Source: Caballeronia novacaledonica
Lineage (GTDB): Bacteria > Pseudomonadota > Gammaproteobacteria > Burkholderiales > Burkholderiaceae
Length of the DNA: 64,000 nt
Reading direction: 5' to 3'
Assembly (NCBI RefSeq): GCF_900258035.1
Contig: NZ_OGTP01000007.1
Coordinates: forward strand, 124,001 to 188,000
The position numbers and the translations under genes are program-made. Below are positions 62,877 to 64,000 of this stretch, one piece after another. Positions within the stretch are counted from its first letter, which is position 1. Each line of letters begins with the position of its first letter. The notes beneath the pieces are model-generated. The model made no database searches. It worked only from the letters and a program-made list of their open reading frames with translations, and was not told where the DNA came from.

Positions 62877-64000
62877 ATGGAAAACGCAGTGAGTTCTGAA
62901 GACGTCATCGTGATCGCGAGCGCCGATGCATCGTGCGCGATGTCCTGCCGTCGTATCGTCCCGGTGATCCTCGCGGGCGGTTCGGGCACACGGCTATGGC
63001 CGATGTCGCGCGAGCAGTTTCCGAAGCAGTTGATCGGCGTGATCGGGCGTGATTCGCTATTGCAGGCCACGGTCGCGCGAATGGAAGGATTCACAGGCGA
63101 TTTCAACGTCGACGAACAGTCCATCATCGTGTGCGGCGAAGAGCATCGCTTCGCGACGGAAGAGCAGGTACGGCTGTGCGGCGTCGGAGCGAGGATCATC
63201 GTCGAGCCGGCGCGCCGGGACACGGCGCCCGCGCTCACGCTTGCCGCGCTTGCGATCACCGCCGATAACGACGACGCGATCATGGTCGCGATGCCGTCCG
63301 ATCATTCGATCGCGGATCTGCACGCGCTGCACGACGCGATCGCCGTCGCCGCCGGTTACGCGGAGCGCGGCATGATCGTCACGCTCGGTGTTCCGCCGAC
63401 GCGACCGGACACGGTCTTCGGCTATATCCGCATCGGCGAGCCGCTCGATCATGGCGCGCATCTCATCGAACGCTTCGTGGAAAAGCCGGCAGCGGAGCTT
63501 GCCGCGCAATACGTCGCCGCGCAACGCTACTGGTGGAACAGCGGGATCTTCATCGTGCGTGCGAGCGTGTGGCTCGACACATTGCGCCATCTGAACGGCG
63601 AGATGCACGCGACCTGCACGGCCGCACTCAAGGAAGGCAAGGCCGACGGTCACCTCATTCGTCCCTGTCCGGACCGGTTCGCACGAGTGCCTTCCGACTC
63701 CATCGACTACACGGTGATGGAGCATATCGGCGGCGCCGATTCGCCTTGCGAGGGCGCGGTCGTGCCGCTGTCGGCGGGATGGTCGGATCTCGGCTCGTGG
63801 GACGCAGTATGGGAAGCGATGGAGAAGGACACGCTCGGCAACGTGGCGAGCGGACGCGTCGTGTTCGAAGGCGCGACGTCGAGCTATGCGCGATCCGAGG
63901 GCGGGCGCCTCGTCGCGTGCGTCGGCACGGAGAACATCGTCGTCATCGATACCGATGACGCCGTGCTCGTCGCCGACCGTTCGCACGCGCAGGACATCAA
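62877..64000 (+). CDS. manC: Mannose-1-phosphate guanylyltransferase (partial, 3' end beyond the window)
   Basis: 374 codons are visible and the frame is still open at the window end. The nucleotidyltransferase motif LAGGSGTRLWPMSREQFPKQ is at about residues 33-52, and FVEKP and NSGIFIVRASVWLDTLRHLN are also typical. The enzyme makes GDP-mannose from GTP and mannose 1-phosphate; in many relatives it is fused to a phosphomannose isomerase domain, which would lie downstream. The ATG at 62877 has CGGAGC upstream. The first 22 residues are an extra N-terminal tail. GDP-mannose would feed the GT4 enzymes encoded upstream. Confidence 0.93.
   Translation, partial: MENAVSSEDVIVIASADASCAMSCRRIVPVILAGGSGTRLWPMSREQFPKQLIGVIGRDSLLQATVARMEGFTGDFNVDEQSIIVCGEEHRFATEEQVRLCGVGARIIVEPARRDTAPALTLAALAITADNDDAIMVAMPSDHSIADLHALHDAIAVAAGYAERGMIVTLGVPPTRPDTVFGYIRIGEPLDHGAHLIERFVEKPAAELAAQYVAAQRYWWNSGIFIVRASVWLDTLRHLNGEMHATCTAALKEGKADGHLIRPCPDRFARVPSDSIDYTVMEHIGGADSPCEGAVVPLSAGWSDLGSWDAVWEAMEKDTLGNVASGRVVFEGATSSYARSEGGRLVACVGTENIVVIDTDDAVLVADRSHAQDI

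Noticed and set aside
1..64000. CRISPR arrays, rRNA, tRNA or insertion sequences
   Set aside because: No regularly spaced repeats, no transposase and no cloverleaf or rRNA-like stretch was recognised by reading; a dedicated tRNA scan was not possible.

Overview
The window is high-GC DNA of a beta-proteobacterium of the family Burkholderiaceae. The style suggests Caballeronia, Paraburkholderia or a close relative: a DUF4148 periplasmic protein, many LysR regulators, an alpha/beta hydrolase-LuxR fusion and an RraA-like/IlvD sugar-acid operon. This placement is inference from gene content; no marker gene such as rRNA is present. I see no rRNA, tRNA, insertion sequence or CRISPR array.

Bases 1-9565: after the tail of an AtuA-like gene comes a compact five-gene operon. 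It encodes a WecB-type UDP-GlcNAc 2-epimerase, a BcsB-like periplasmic protein, an NfrB-like membrane glycosyltransferase with MshEN (c-di-GMP-binding type) domains, an NfrA-like TPR/outer-membrane protein, and a secreted protein of unknown function. The last four overlap by a few bases at stop/start. This matches the logic of the E. coli Nfr (phage N4 receptor) glycan system: WecB makes UDP-ManNAc, NfrB polymerises and NfrA exports.

Bases 9577-39801: mixed housekeeping and accessory genes. In order: a small exported protein divergent from a TetR regulator with two palindromic sites between them; an alpha/beta hydrolase-LuxR fusion; a ferritin-like protein; a YcgR-like PilZ protein; a MarC protein; a LacI-controlled sugar-acid operon (IlvD/Edd dehydratase, RraA-like protein, MFS permease, LacI regulator); a histidine phosphatase; NudC; two GST-like proteins; MgtC; a receiver-like protein lacking its phospho-acceptor; a DUF899 protein; an RlpA-like lipoprotein; a squalene/phytoene synthase; LysR regulators with divergent partners; a lipoprotein PBP4; a class I FBP aldolase of the Staphylococcus type; an NDH-2-like oxidoreductase; MmsA; a nitronate monooxygenase; and a SnoaL-like protein.

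Bases 39823-64000: a large exopolysaccharide locus, visibly poorer in GC over about 39.8-58 kb. It holds a GT-C membrane glycosyltransferase, two Wzc-like tyrosine autokinases, a Wzy-like membrane protein, two parallel beta-helix exported proteins, two paralogous GlxA-type (DJ-1/PfpI plus AraC) regulators, an ATP-grasp ligase, a polysaccharide deacetylase, three GT4 glycosyltransferases, a Wzx flippase, a zinc-ribbon protein, and a ManC gene cut by the window end. Together these would assemble repeat units, flip, polymerise, modify and export a polymer. The initiating transferase and the Wza-type channel are not in the window and probably lie downstream.

The most interesting points are the Nfr-like glycan operon in a Burkholderiaceae background, with an uncharacterised fifth gene, and the EPS locus with duplicated kinase, beta-helix and GlxA-type regulator genes plus an ATP-grasp enzyme.
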